Origin: Rhodovulum sp. P5
Lineage (GTDB): Bacteria; Pseudomonadota; Alphaproteobacteria; Rhodobacterales; Rhodobacteraceae
NCBI RefSeq assembly: GCF_002079305.1
Contig: NZ_CP015039.1
Coordinates: 3,209,501-3,273,500 of the forward strand
Direction of reading: 5' to 3'
DNA: 64,000 nucleotides
Made by a program: the position numbers and the translations under genes. A model generated the notes under the pieces. That model was not told the DNA's origin, ran no database searches, and worked only from the letters and a program-made list of their open reading frames with translations. Positions 33,738-42,558 of this stretch are shown one piece after another (the stretch's first letter is position 1; every line of letters starts with the position of its first letter).

Positions 33738-35159
33738 CTAGCTTCCGGCGCCCCCGACCGTCAGGCCGCCAATCAACAGCGTGGGTTGCCCGACGCCCAC
33801 CGGCACCCATTGACCGGCCTTGCCGCAATTTCCGATTCCGGGGTCGAGGGCCATGTCGTTGCCGATCATCCGGATCTGTTTCATCGCGGTCGGCCCGTCG
33901 CCGATCAGCGTGGCCCCCTTGACCGGGGCGCCGACCTTGCCGTTCTTCACGCGGTAGGCCTCTGTGCAACTGAAGACGAACTTGCCGTTGGTGATGTCCA
34001 CCTGTCCGCCGCCGAAGCCCACCGCATAGATGCCATCTTTCACTTCGGCCACGATGTCCTCCGGGTCGGCCTCTCCGCCCAGCATGTAGGTGTTGGTCAT
34101 GCGCGGCATCGGCGGATGGGCAAAGCTTTCGCGCCGCCCGTTGCCCGTCGGCGTGACCCCCATCAAGCGGGCGTTCTGCCGGTCCTGCATGAAGCCCACG
34201 AGAACCCCGTCCTCGATCAGGACATTCTTGCCAGAGGGTGTGCCCTCGTCATCGACGCTGATCGACCCGCGCCGGTCGGGGATCGTGCCATCGTCCAGAA
34301 CCGTTACGCCCTTTGCGGCGACCTGTTGGCCCATCAGTCCGGCAAAGGCGGAACTGCCCTTGCGGTTGAAGTCGCCCTCCAGCCCGTGGCCCACGGCCTC
34401 GTGCAGCAGAACGCCGGGCCAGCCATTGCCCAGTGCCACGTCCATGACGCCGGCGGGCGCGGCTTCGGCCCGCAGGTTGACCAGCGCGATGCGCAGCGCT
34501 TCCCGCGCGGGCGCTTCCCAGTTGGCCCGGTCGATCAGTCCGGTCAGGCCCGTGCGCCCACCCCCGCCGTGACTGCCGGATTCGCGGCGGCCGTTTTCCT
34601 CGACGATCACCCCAACGTTCAGACGGGTCATCGGGCGGGTATCGGACAACAACGTGCCGTCCGGGCGCAAGATAAACACCTCTTGCAACGACGCGGCCAG
34701 CGTGGCGGTCACCTGCACCACGCGGGGGTCGAGGTCGCGGGCGAAGGCGTCGATCTCGCGCAGGGTATCCAGCTTCACACCGAAGCTGGCATCGGCCATC
34801 GGGTCGGCATCGCTGTAAAGGCGGCGGTTGGTCGGCTGGGGCGCGTCGGCCAGCGTGCCGCCACCAGCGCCGACGGCCAGCCGGGCGGTTTCGGTCGCGC
34901 GGCGCAGGGCGGCCTCTGAAATCTCGGTGGAATGGGCATAGCCGGCGGCCTCCCCCTTCACCGCGCGCAGCCCGAATCCCTCTGACGCGTCATAGCTGGC
35001 GGTGCGCACCCGACCGTCGTCGAAGCTCAGCACCTCCGACCGGCGGCGTTCCAGGAACAACTCGCCATCGTCGGCCCCGTGGGTGGCATCGCGCAACATC
35101 GCCAAGGCCGCATCCTGATCCAGCAGGCTGTCGAAGGGGCGGAAAGGCGGGTGCTGCAT
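33738..35159 (-). CDS. tldD: Metalloprotease TldD
   Basis: A 473-residue subunit of the TldD/TldE (PmbA) heterodimeric zinc protease that trims unfolded peptides and modified precursors (microcin, antitoxin). The zinc motif HEAVGH sits in GWPGVLLHEAVGHGLEGDF, and the conserved downstream elements RRGSISVDDEGTPSGKNVLI and GVLVGFMQDRQNARLMG are present, as is FSCTEAYRVKNGKVG near the C-terminus. The partner subunit TldE/PmbA is encoded about 20 kb away at 54428-55774. tldD is divergent from thrC across a 359-bp gap. Confidence 0.95.
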   Translation of the reverse strand: MQHPPFRPFDSLLDQDAALAMLRDATHGADDGELFLERRRSEVLSFDDGRVRTASYDASEGFGLRAVKGEAAGYAHSTEISEAALRRATETARLAVGAGGGTLADAPQPTNRRLYSDADPMADASFGVKLDTLREIDAFARDLDPRVVQVTATLAASLQEVFILRPDGTLLSDTRPMTRLNVGVIVEENGRRESGSHGGGGRTGLTGLIDRANWEAPAREALRIALVNLRAEAAPAGVMDVALGNGWPGVLLHEAVGHGLEGDFNRKGSSAFAGLMGQQVAAKGVTVLDDGTIPDRRGSISVDDEGTPSGKNVLIEDGVLVGFMQDRQNARLMGVTPTGNGRRESFAHPPMPRMTNTYMLGGEADPEDIVAEVKDGIYAVGFGGGQVDITNGKFVFSCTEAYRVKNGKVGAPVKGATLIGDGPTAMKQIRMIGNDMALDPGIGNCGKAGQWVPVGVGQPTLLIGGLTVGGAGS

Positions 35160-35518
35160 GGCGGGATCCTCGCTCGCGGGGCTGTGATGGAAAAAAGGTG
35201 GCAGATTGTCGCAGTTTTGCTTGTCTCTCCCCCCTCAATATGTTTCTCTGAATGCACGATACAACGACATGAGCGTCGTCTCCGCAAACTGTCGTGAAAA
35301 ATGGCGGAAAATCTCGCCAAAGGGAACCGGGATAGGCGCAAGGATCGTCAGACGCCGCGCTCGGGTTCGACTGCCGGGCGTTCCCACTTGCTGGTCCGGT
35401 GCTGCACGCTCCTGCAGCGCCGGACCACAAGACCAAATCAGCAAGCAACAGCATTTAGCCGGGGTGACACTGCCTTGGGTCTGGCGTATCAGGCGACGGA
35501 CTGAAGGAAGGCAGGCTG
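35160..35518. promoter_or_regulatory. Divergent promoter region of tldD and thrC
   Basis: A 359-bp gap without a convincing ORF. It should carry both promoters, but no strong sigma-70 pair stood out. A long 15-bp inverted repeat (35392-35427) lies in the thrC half. The thrC ribosome site AAGGAAGGCAGG lies at the right edge. Confidence 0.5.
35392..35427. other. 15-bp inverted repeat upstream of thrC
   Basis: TGGTCCGGTGCTGCA (35392-35406) pairs with TGCAGCGCCGGACCA (35413-35427); all 15 pairs form if one T-G wobble is allowed, with a 6-nt loop. Neither strand has a T-run after it, so it is not a plain terminator. It lies about 90 bp before the thrC start: a leader-RNA structure, a large operator or a replication/recombination relic are possible. 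No leader peptide rich in Thr or Ile codons was found with it. Confidence 0.6.
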
Positions 35519-36910
35519 ATGCGTTACGTGTCCACCCGGGGGCAGGCCCCGATTCTTACATTCGAAGAGGCCATGCTGACCGGCCTTGCACGCGACGGGG
35601 GGCTCTATGTTCCCGAAACGGTGCCGGGCATGTCGCCTGCGGATATCGCGGGGCTGGCCGGTCTGAGCTATGAGGACGCCGCCTTCCGCGTGATGAAGCC
35701 CTTCGTCGGGGACGCCTTCACCGATGCGGACCTTCAGGGAATCATCGCCCGCGCCTACCAGGGCTTCGACCATCCCGCCCGCGCGCCATTGACCCAGCTT
35801 GGCCCCAATCACTTCCTGCTGGAGCTGTTCCACGGGCCCACGCTGGCCTTCAAGGACTTCGCCATGCAACTGATCGGCCAGCTGTTCCAGACGGCGCTGG
35901 AACGGTCGGGCAAGCGGGTGACCATCGTCGGCGCCACCAGCGGCGACACCGGAAGTGCCGCGATCGAGGCGTTTCGCGGGCTCGACAATGTCGATGTCTT
36001 TATCCTCTTCCCCGAGGGACGGGTGTCAGAGGTGCAGCGCCGCCAGATGACCACGCCGTCAGAGGCGAACGTGCACGCGCTGGCCCTGAAAGGCGATTTC
36101 GACGATTGTCAGGCCCGCGTGAAGGACATGTTCAACCATTTCGAGTTCCGCGACGCGGTGGGCCTGTCGGCCGTCAACTCGATCAACTGGGCACGGGTGC
36201 TGGCACAGGTGGTTTACTACTTCACCTCGGCGGTGTCGCTTGGGGCGCCGCACCGGTCCGTCGCCTTTACCGTGCCGACGGGCAATTTCGGTGACATCTT
36301 CGCCGGTCAGATCGCCCGTCGGATGGGCCTGCCCATCGAACGGCTGGTGATTGCCACCAACCAGAACGACATCCTGCACCGGGCGCTGTCCGGCGGGGCG
36401 TATGAGACCAAAGGGGTGACCCCTTCGATCAGTCCGTCGATGGATATTCAGGTGTCGTCCAACTTCGAACGCGCTCTGTTCGACGCCTATGGGCGCGACG
36501 GCTCTGCGGTTGCCCAACTGATGGGTGAACTGAAGGACAAGGGCGGCTTTTCCATCAGCCAGGGCGCGCTGGAATGCCTGCGCGAAACCTATGCGTCGGG
36601 CCGCGCATCGGAAGAAGAAACCACCGCCACGATCCGCGCCACCCATGCCGCGACGGGCGAAACCCTTTGTCCGCATTCCGCCGTCGGTGTGAAGGTCGCA
36701 CAGGACCAACCCGCCACCGCGACGCCGATGATCACGCTGGCCACCGCACATCCCGCCAAATTCCCCGACGCGGTCGAGGACGCGACCGGTCAGCGGCCCC
36801 CCTTGCCCTCCCGCATGGCGGACCTGTATGAGCGGCCGGAGCGGGTGACGGCCGTTGAGAACGACCTTGCCGCGCTTGAAGCTCTCATCGAAGAAAGGCG
36901 CAAGCGTTGA
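35519..36910 (+). CDS. thrC: Threonine synthase
   Basis: PLP-dependent enzyme making threonine from O-phosphohomoserine. The 463-residue length fits the long form of the family. RYVSTRGQAP at the N-terminus is typical, the PLP lysine lies in HGPTLAFKDFAMQ (around residue 111), GATSGDTGSAAIEAF binds phosphate, and TVPTGNFGDIFAGQIARRMG and ATNQNDIL are conserved. ATG follows AAGGAAGGCAGG. The next gene, an M16 peptidase, starts within its stop codon, so the two are translationally coupled. Confidence 0.96.
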   Translation: MRYVSTRGQAPILTFEEAMLTGLARDGGLYVPETVPGMSPADIAGLAGLSYEDAAFRVMKPFVGDAFTDADLQGIIARAYQGFDHPARAPLTQLGPNHFLLELFHGPTLAFKDFAMQLIGQLFQTALERSGKRVTIVGATSGDTGSAAIEAFRGLDNVDVFILFPEGRVSEVQRRQMTTPSEANVHALALKGDFDDCQARVKDMFNHFEFRDAVGLSAVNSINWARVLAQVVYYFTSAVSLGAPHRSVAFTVPTGNFGDIFAGQIARRMGLPIERLVIATNQNDILHRALSGGAYETKGVTPSISPSMDIQVSSNFERALFDAYGRDGSAVAQLMGELKDKGGFSISQGALECLRETYASGRASEEETTATIRATHAATGETLCPHSAVGVKVAQDQPATATPMITLATAHPAKFPDAVEDATGQRPPLPSRMADLYERPERVTAVENDLAALEALIEERRKR

Positions 36911-38169
36911 GCGTCGAACTCCACAGGCTGTCCAACGGCTTTCGTATCGTCACCGAGAACATGCCCGGGCTGAAATCCGCGGCGCTGGGCATTTGGGTAA
37001 TGGCCGGCGGGCGCGACGAACGTCCCAGCGAAAACGGCATTGCCCATTTCCTTGAGCACATGGCGTTCAAGGGCACCGACAAACGCACGACGCTTCAGAT
37101 CGCCGAGGCGATCGAGGATGTGGGCGGCTATATCAACGCCTATACCTCGCGCGAGATGACGGCCTACTACGCCCGTGTGCTGGAGGCCGATGTACCGCTG
37201 GCGCTGGACGTTCTGTCCGACATCCTGCTGAATCCCGTTTTCGCACCCGAGGAGATCGAGGTCGAGCGCGGTGTGATCCTGCAGGAAATCGGGCAGGTTC
37301 TGGATACCCCCGACGATGTGATTTTCGACTGGCTGCAAGAGGTCGCCTATCCCGAACAGGCCATCGGGCGCACGATCCTGGGCCCGGCAGAGCGGGTCAG
37401 CGGCTTTTCGCGGGACGATCTGTTCTCCTTCATCCGCCGCCACTACACGCCGGAACGGATGATCCTGTCGGCTGCCGGTGCGGTCGATCATGCAGAACTG
37501 GTGCGTCTGGCCGAACAGACCTTCGGGCATATGAAGCCAAGCACGGCGGACAAGCCCGAGCCTGCGAGTTTCACCGGCGGTGAGCGGCGCGAGGTCAAGT
37601 CGCTGGAACAGGCGCACATGGCGCTGGCCTTCGAATGCCCCGGCTATCGCGATCCGGGCATCTATACCGCGCAGATCTTTTCGACTGCGCTGGGCGGGGG
37701 CATGTCCTCGCGCCTGTTTCAGGAACTGCGGGAAAAGCGGGGGCTTTGCTATACCGTCTTCGCGCAGACGGGCGCCTATGCCGACACCGGCCTGATCACG
37801 TTGTACGCGGGCACCAGCGGCGAACAACTGGGCGATCTGGCAGAACTGACGATGGCGGAACTTGCCCGCGCCGCCCATGACATGACCCCGGCCGAGGTCG
37901 CGCGGGCCCGCGCGCAGATGAAGGCGGGGCTGTTCATGGGGTTGGAAAGCCCGTCGAACCGGGCCGAACGGCTGGCGCGGCTGGTGTCGATCTGGGACCG
38001 TATCCCGGATATCGACGAAACCGTCGCCCATATCGACGCGGTGACCACCGGCGATGTGCGAGAATTCGCAGGACGTCTTGCCGGTTGCGGGCGGGCAGCG
38101 CTTGCGCTTTACGGCCCCGTGGCGAAGGCGCCGGCGCTCGACGCGCTGCAAGGCAGGCTCGTGGCCTGA
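36907..38169 (+). CDS. M16-family zinc peptidase (mitochondrial processing peptidase-like)
   Basis: A 420-residue pitrilysin-family protease. The inverted zinc motif HFLEH (His47, Glu50, His51) is intact, followed by the downstream glutamate region EEIEVERGVILQEI. The C-terminal half has the usual non-catalytic repeat with LGGGMSSRLFQELREKRGLC and YAGTSGEQ. Alphaproteobacterial members resemble mitochondrial processing peptidase beta subunits. It begins at TTG (36907) overlapping the thrC TGA by 3 bases, and its own TGA overlaps the GNAT start (TGATG). Confidence 0.94.
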   Translation: MSVELHRLSNGFRIVTENMPGLKSAALGIWVMAGGRDERPSENGIAHFLEHMAFKGTDKRTTLQIAEAIEDVGGYINAYTSREMTAYYARVLEADVPLALDVLSDILLNPVFAPEEIEVERGVILQEIGQVLDTPDDVIFDWLQEVAYPEQAIGRTILGPAERVSGFSRDDLFSFIRRHYTPERMILSAAGAVDHAELVRLAEQTFGHMKPSTADKPEPASFTGGERREVKSLEQAHMALAFECPGYRDPGIYTAQIFSTALGGGMSSRLFQELREKRGLCYTVFAQTGAYADTGLITLYAGTSGEQLGDLAELTMAELARAAHDMTPAEVARARAQMKAGLFMGLESPSNRAERLARLVSIWDRIPDIDETVAHIDAVTTGDVREFAGRLAGCGRAALALYGPVAKAPALDALQGRLVA

Positions 38170-38753
38170 TGTTCGGGTTGCGGCGGAAGGTCCGCATCGA
38201 GACCGCGCGCATGATCCTACGCCCGCCCATCCATGCCGATTTCAACGACTGGACGGTGCTTCGGGCGGAAAGCGCGGGGTTTCTGACGCCGTGGGAACCG
38301 GCGTGGTCCAAGGATCATCTGCTGCGCAAGGCCTTTACCAACAGGGTCTACTGGGCGCAGCGGGCGCTTTCTTCGGGCTCTGCCCTGCCGCTGTTTCTGA
38401 TAAGGCGGGCCGACGATGTGCTGTTGGGGGCGATCACGCTGGACAACATCCGCCGCGGCCCGTCGCAATCCGGCACCTTGGGCTACTGGGTCGGGGAGCC
38501 TTTCGCGCGGCAGGGATACATGCGCGAAGCGATCGAAGCCGTCGTCCAGCATGCGTTTATCGAGCGCGACATTTCGCGGATCGAGGCAGCCTGCCTGCCC
38601 GAGAACGTGGCGTCACGCGGCGTGCTGGAGAAATGCGGGTTCAAGTATGAGGGCGTGGCCCAAAGCTATCTGCAGATCAATGGCCGCTGGCGGAACCATG
38701 TGCTTTATGCCAACCTTCGGAGCGATCGGCGCGGACGAACCGCGACGGGTTGA
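38169..38753 (+). CDS. GNAT acetyltransferase, RimJ-like
   Basis: A 194-residue N-acetyltransferase of the RimJ/RimL group, which acetylates ribosomal-protein or other N-termini or small molecules. Conserved blocks: TARMILRPPIHADFNDWTVL, LFLIRRADDVLLGAITLDNI, GTLGYWVGEPFARQGYMREA (acetyl-CoA loop RQGYMREA) and SRIEAACLPENVASRGVLEK followed by CGF. The ATG shares a base with the preceding stop codon (TGATG), making a three-gene operon thrC-M16-GNAT that is common in this group. Confidence 0.92.
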   Translation: MFGLRRKVRIETARMILRPPIHADFNDWTVLRAESAGFLTPWEPAWSKDHLLRKAFTNRVYWAQRALSSGSALPLFLIRRADDVLLGAITLDNIRRGPSQSGTLGYWVGEPFARQGYMREAIEAVVQHAFIERDISRIEAACLPENVASRGVLEKCGFKYEGVAQSYLQINGRWRNHVLYANLRSDRRGRTATG

Positions 38754-38829
38754 TCCGCTGTGCCTGTCATAGGGAATGCCACATAAACGCAGACCGGTCG
38801 CAAGGGGGGGTGCGAAAGGCCGGCTGGCG

Positions 38830-39036
38830 TCAGGCGGTGGCGTCTGCCAAGGCGCTGGTGTCTTCGGGACGCAGAACCTCGCGCAGGATCAGCATCAGGG
38901 CGCCAAGCGTTCCACCCAGCCAGTAGGCGAGTATGATGGTCAGCAGGCTGGGCCCGAATGTCATCGAGGCGATGAATGCGGAAGCAACGCCGGAGAAGAT
39001 CGATATGAGGATCAGAGCTATCAACATGGGTTCCAT
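38830..39036 (-). CDS. Small two-helix membrane protein
   Basis: A 68-residue hydrophobic protein of unknown function with two predicted membrane helices: MLIALILISIFSGVASAFIA and SLLTIILAYWLGGTLGALML, then a short soluble tail (REVLRPEDTSALADATA). No signal cleavage motif or known family. The start is uncertain: ATG at 39036 or 39027. It stands alone between the GNAT gene and pxpB, on the opposite strand. Confidence 0.6.
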   Translation of the reverse strand: MEPMLIALILISIFSGVASAFIASMTFGPSLLTIILAYWLGGTLGALMLILREVLRPEDTSALADATA

Positions 39037-39211
39037 TGGTGCCGACGAAAGACGTCGAGATTTGGGCAGACTGGGGGAAACATGTTGACATCGGGTTACC
39101 GAACACACGCCCAGACACAACCTGACATTGATTCCGGGCGTTGTCCCATGTGACATTTTCGTGGCGGCACTTCAACCAAAAGCAGTGCTCCGCGGGGCCC
39201 GGGGAAAGCGT

Positions 39212-39874
39212 ATGGGTTTGACCGACTTACGGATATCGAGACTTGGCATCGCAGGGGTTCTTGCCGATGCAGCCGACGGCGTGTTCAGCGAAATCACCCA
39301 GGGACGCATCCTGGCCCTCGCCTTTGCCCTGCGCCAGACCCCCGGGGTGACAGAGGTCGTGCCGGGCATGAACAACCTGCTGGTCGAGGCAGACCCAAGG
39401 CAGTGTACGGCGGACGCAGTCGAGACCCTGCTGCAACGCCTGTGGCATGAGGTAGAGCCCGCGCCAAGCCAAGACCGGCTGATCGAGATCCCAGTGGTCT
39501 ATGGCGGCGCCGCGGCCGAAGATATCGGTGCGTGGGCTGCGCATGCTGGCCTGTCGGTCGATCAGGCTATCGCACGCCACGCCGCAGGCCACTACACCGT
39601 GGCCGCGGTCGGGGCGATGCCGGGCTTTGGCTATCTCTCTGGGCTCGATCCGCAGCTTGCAATGCCCCGGCGCAAGGTGCCCCGCACGCGGGTCGTCGCG
39701 GGGGCGGTGATCGTGGGGGGCGCGCAGGCAGCGGTTATGCCGATCACGGCGCCCTCGGGCTGGCACATCATTGGCCACACGCAGGTCAAGCTGTTCGACG
39801 CCGACGCCGCGGAACCGTGCCTGTTTCAGCCCGGCGATCGGGTGCGCTTTACCGTGAAAGAGATCCTGGCATGA
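39212..39874 (+). CDS. pxpB: 5-oxoprolinase subunit PxpB (KipI family)
   Basis: A 220-residue protein of the KipI/PxpB group, one of three subunits of bacterial 5-oxoprolinase, which opens 5-oxoproline to glutamate with ATP. Family signatures: VEVDPRQ-like loop LLVEADPRQCTADAVETLLQ, the VVYGG region, AAVGAMPGFGYLSGLDPQL, and IVGGAQAAVMPITAPSGWHI followed by IGHT. The ATG at 39212 follows GGGGAAAG. Its stop overlaps the pxpC ATG (ATGA). The third subunit PxpA (LamB/YcsF family) is not in the window. Confidence 0.9.
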   Translation: MGLTDLRISRLGIAGVLADAADGVFSEITQGRILALAFALRQTPGVTEVVPGMNNLLVEADPRQCTADAVETLLQRLWHEVEPAPSQDRLIEIPVVYGGAAAEDIGAWAAHAGLSVDQAIARHAAGHYTVAAVGAMPGFGYLSGLDPQLAMPRRKVPRTRVVAGAVIVGGAQAAVMPITAPSGWHIIGHTQVKLFDADAAEPCLFQPGDRVRFTVKEILA

Positions 39875-40836
39875 TCGAGGTTCTCAGAAGCGGCCCGGCC
39901 AATTGCATTCAGGATGCCGGGCGGCCGGGCCTTCTGCATCTGGGGATCAGCCGCTCGGGCGCAATGGACAGGCTATCCTTCGACATGTCCAATGCGCTTT
40001 TGGGCAATCGGCCCGATGCCGCGGCGGTCGAGGTGGCGATGTTCCCTTTCTCGGTACGGAGCGATGTTGACACCTGTGTTGCGGTGACCGGTGCCGATGC
40101 GCGGGCCGACGTCGACGGGCATCGCCTTCCGCCCAACTGGGCCGTGCCGGTGCGCGCGGGGGCGGTTCTGTCGCTTTCGCCCCCGGACCGAGGGATGCGC
40201 ACCTATGTGGCGTTTCGGGGCGGGGTCTATGTGCCGCCTGTCATGGGGTCCCGCGCCACGGATCTCAAATCCGGTTTCGGCGGGTTTGACGGCCGCGGCC
40301 TGGCGAAGGGGGATCGTTTCGCCCTTGGAGAGGCCAATCCGTGCCGATTGCCGACGGCGGGGCGCGGGGCCGTGCTGCCTGCCGACATTGCCTCCGACTG
40401 GGCCGCGCTTGCAACCGGCGCTGCGGTCGGGGTCATCCCGGCGGCGGAGTTCCAAGACTTCACCGAGGGAAGCCGCGCGCAGTTCTTCAACGCCAATTGG
40501 CGGGTGGGGCATCAGGCAGATCGCATCGGCTATCGCCTTGAGGGGCCAGAGCTGACCCGAACGGAACCGCGGGAATTGTTCTCACACGGGCTCTTGCCGG
40601 GTACGGTGCAGGTTCCGGCCTCTGGTCAACCGATCATCCAGCTTGCCGATGCCAATACCTGCGGCGGCTATCCCAAGATCGCTGCGGTCGTCGCGCCTGA
40701 TTTGTGGAAGATCGCGCAACTGGGGCCGGGCGGGCATCTGCGCTTTCGGATGATCGAGCCCGAGGTTGCCCTTGAACGAATTAGCGCTCAGGAAAGCCTG
40801 ATCGCGAAACTGCGCAGCGCGGCCCTGGCGATGTGA
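39871..40836 (+). CDS. pxpC: 5-oxoprolinase subunit PxpC (KipA family)
   Basis: A 321-residue biotin-carboxyl-carrier-type carboxyltransferase-like subunit of 5-oxoprolinase. Signatures: IQDAGRPGLLHLGISRSGAM at the N-terminus, PDRGMRTYVAFRGGVYVPPV, VGHQADRIGYRLEGPEL, SHGLLPGTVQVPASGQPIIQ and LADANTCGGYPKIAAVV. It starts with ATG at 39871 overlapping the pxpB stop. KipA is a kinase-inhibitor antagonist in Bacillus, but the 5-oxoprolinase role is the general one. Confidence 0.93.
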   Translation: MIEVLRSGPANCIQDAGRPGLLHLGISRSGAMDRLSFDMSNALLGNRPDAAAVEVAMFPFSVRSDVDTCVAVTGADARADVDGHRLPPNWAVPVRAGAVLSLSPPDRGMRTYVAFRGGVYVPPVMGSRATDLKSGFGGFDGRGLAKGDRFALGEANPCRLPTAGRGAVLPADIASDWAALATGAAVGVIPAAEFQDFTEGSRAQFFNANWRVGHQADRIGYRLEGPELTRTEPRELFSHGLLPGTVQVPASGQPIIQLADANTCGGYPKIAAVVAPDLWKIAQLGPGGHLRFRMIEPEVALERISAQESLIAKLRSAALAM

Positions 40837-40845
40837 ACCGCCCGG

Positions 40846-42417
40846 CTATTCGTACACGAGAACCGGGTTGCGCCGGATGGAGCGGTCTAACCGGTATCGG
40901 GACGCATCCGCCTGTGGTTCCACCGGAACGATCGCGCTTCGGCCGTCGCCCCAGCGTCGGTTCCAGCCGGTGAGACGCCCATCGGCCCCATAAACCGGCC
41001 TGTCGGTCCAGGCTGCCGACCAGTAGAGAAGTGGGTCGTAGTACTGCCCCCGGCGCGTCGCATCGTAGTCGATCAGCGACAGGCGGCGCGTGCCGTCCTC
41101 CGCCGCCGTATAAAGCCTGCGCTGATGGGTCGGGAAGTCGACCGAGACGAAGGCCGGGGCGCTGTCATGTATCCCGTTATTGGCGAACACCCCGATATCG
41201 ACACGGGATACCAGCCGTCTGCTGCGTTCCTCATCGCCATAGCCAGGCCGGCCATAGACGGGTTCGGGGAATGCGTCGTGCCATCTGATGCGGATGCGGG
41301 CGGTTTGTCCGTCCGGGCCTTGCGGTTCGATCTCGACCAGCGCGGGGTTGCCGTGCAGCAGGCGCCATTCATAGGTCAGGGGGCGGTTTCCCGGATTGAC
41401 CTGTGGCGAGGCAGTGACGACCAGTTCCTTTTCCCATTCGAAACCACGCCACAGCCGGGCAACCGCCGACAGGGTGTCGAACAGCCGTTCCGACCGACCG
41501 TCCAGCCCGGCAGTCTCGGCAAAGTCCTCCCGCTCCACCCGAAGCTGCAGAACGGGCGGGATCTCGTCGGGTTGCATCTGGTTGGCGTGTCCGACCATGC
41601 GGCCCGGCCGAAGCTGATCTTGCGCAAAGACCGTGGGATGGGCCGCGCCGCTCAGATACGCCTCCCGGCTGGAGACCGTTTTCAGGTTCCGGCGCATGAT
41701 CATCTGCAAGGTCGGCACGACAAGCCCGTTCTTGCGCATCACGTCCATCGTTTCGCGGGGAAAGGCCGCCAGCGTCATCGCGAAGGCCCGCAGAAACCCC
41801 TTGTCGGTGCCCGACGACCCCTGGCTAGTGACCGTGTAGGGCCAGTTCGCCGGGAATGTGTCATGGGCATCGTGATCGCGGTGTTCGGGATAGATATAGA
41901 TGTGGTTGTTCTGGTAGAGCCGCGCCGAAAGCGCAGGGCCGTCTCCGCTTGTCATCAATTGCCGGGTCTGGCTTCTGGGGGCGTCGCCCCCGGTGATCGC
42001 GGTCGAGGAATTGCCGAAGACAGCGGCGGGAAGGACCAGCGGCCCGGCCCGGCCATAGTCGAACCCGCGGGCCTTCAGATCCGGCCCGTAGCGCAGGAAA
42101 AGCAGGCGCGGGAACTCCTCTGGCCTAATGATGGAATGCCCACGGTCGCGATTGTCGTAAAGGATGCCGTGAAACCCGTTCACCGCGCCCTTCGCGTTCA
42201 GATAACGCAGCAGTTGGGCACCATCCTTATTGTTGCCGGGGCCCACGATGGGCAAGGTCATGTCCGGTTCGGGCAGGGTCAGGCCGAAGGCGACGAACTG
42301 GCGGGCGCCGACGGGGATCAGATCCGCGGCCTTTAGCACGACATCGGCCGCCCGGGCCATCTGACCGGCTGCCAGCAGGACCAGCGCTGCAATCCATAAC
42401 AGAAATACGCATTTCAT
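40846..42417 (-). CDS. Large secreted protein of unknown function
   Basis: A 523-residue exported protein with signal peptide CVFLLWIAALVLLAAGQMARA. It is rich in aromatic and basic residues in the body, with no recognised domain. Notable stretches: NGFHGILYDNRDRGHSIIRP, FLRYGPDLKARGFDYG, YQNNHIYIYPEHRDHDAHD, EWRLLHGNPALVEIE and RRGQYYDPLLYWSAAWTDRP. It could be a secreted hydrolase or adhesin; nothing visible decides it. ATG at 42417 is chosen because it directly precedes the signal peptide; the longer frame to 42534 is not. It ends 9 bp after the convergent pxpC gene. Confidence 0.7.
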   Translation of the reverse strand: MKCVFLLWIAALVLLAAGQMARAADVVLKAADLIPVGARQFVAFGLTLPEPDMTLPIVGPGNNKDGAQLLRYLNAKGAVNGFHGILYDNRDRGHSIIRPEEFPRLLFLRYGPDLKARGFDYGRAGPLVLPAAVFGNSSTAITGGDAPRSQTRQLMTSGDGPALSARLYQNNHIYIYPEHRDHDAHDTFPANWPYTVTSQGSSGTDKGFLRAFAMTLAAFPRETMDVMRKNGLVVPTLQMIMRRNLKTVSSREAYLSGAAHPTVFAQDQLRPGRMVGHANQMQPDEIPPVLQLRVEREDFAETAGLDGRSERLFDTLSAVARLWRGFEWEKELVVTASPQVNPGNRPLTYEWRLLHGNPALVEIEPQGPDGQTARIRIRWHDAFPEPVYGRPGYGDEERSRRLVSRVDIGVFANNGIHDSAPAFVSVDFPTHQRRLYTAAEDGTRRLSLIDYDATRRGQYYDPLLYWSAAWTDRPVYGADGRLTGWNRRWGDGRSAIVPVEPQADASRYRLDRSIRRNPVLVYE

Positions 42418-42558
42418 GGTGCAATCTTTACGGGAACCGACCGTAGGGTCCAGCCCCGCGGGCATCCGGATCGGGCTGTGCAGGTCGCGTTTCACCATGT
42501 CCGTCCCGGCGGGGCGTTTCAGCGCGTCGTTCAACCGGCGCAGACGGCCGAACCGAGG

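Noticed and set aside
35341..35430. GGTTCGA-like sequence near the thrC hairpin as a possible tRNA or attachment site
   Set aside because: No acceptor stem or CCA-side complement could be found; the repeat forms only a simple hairpin.
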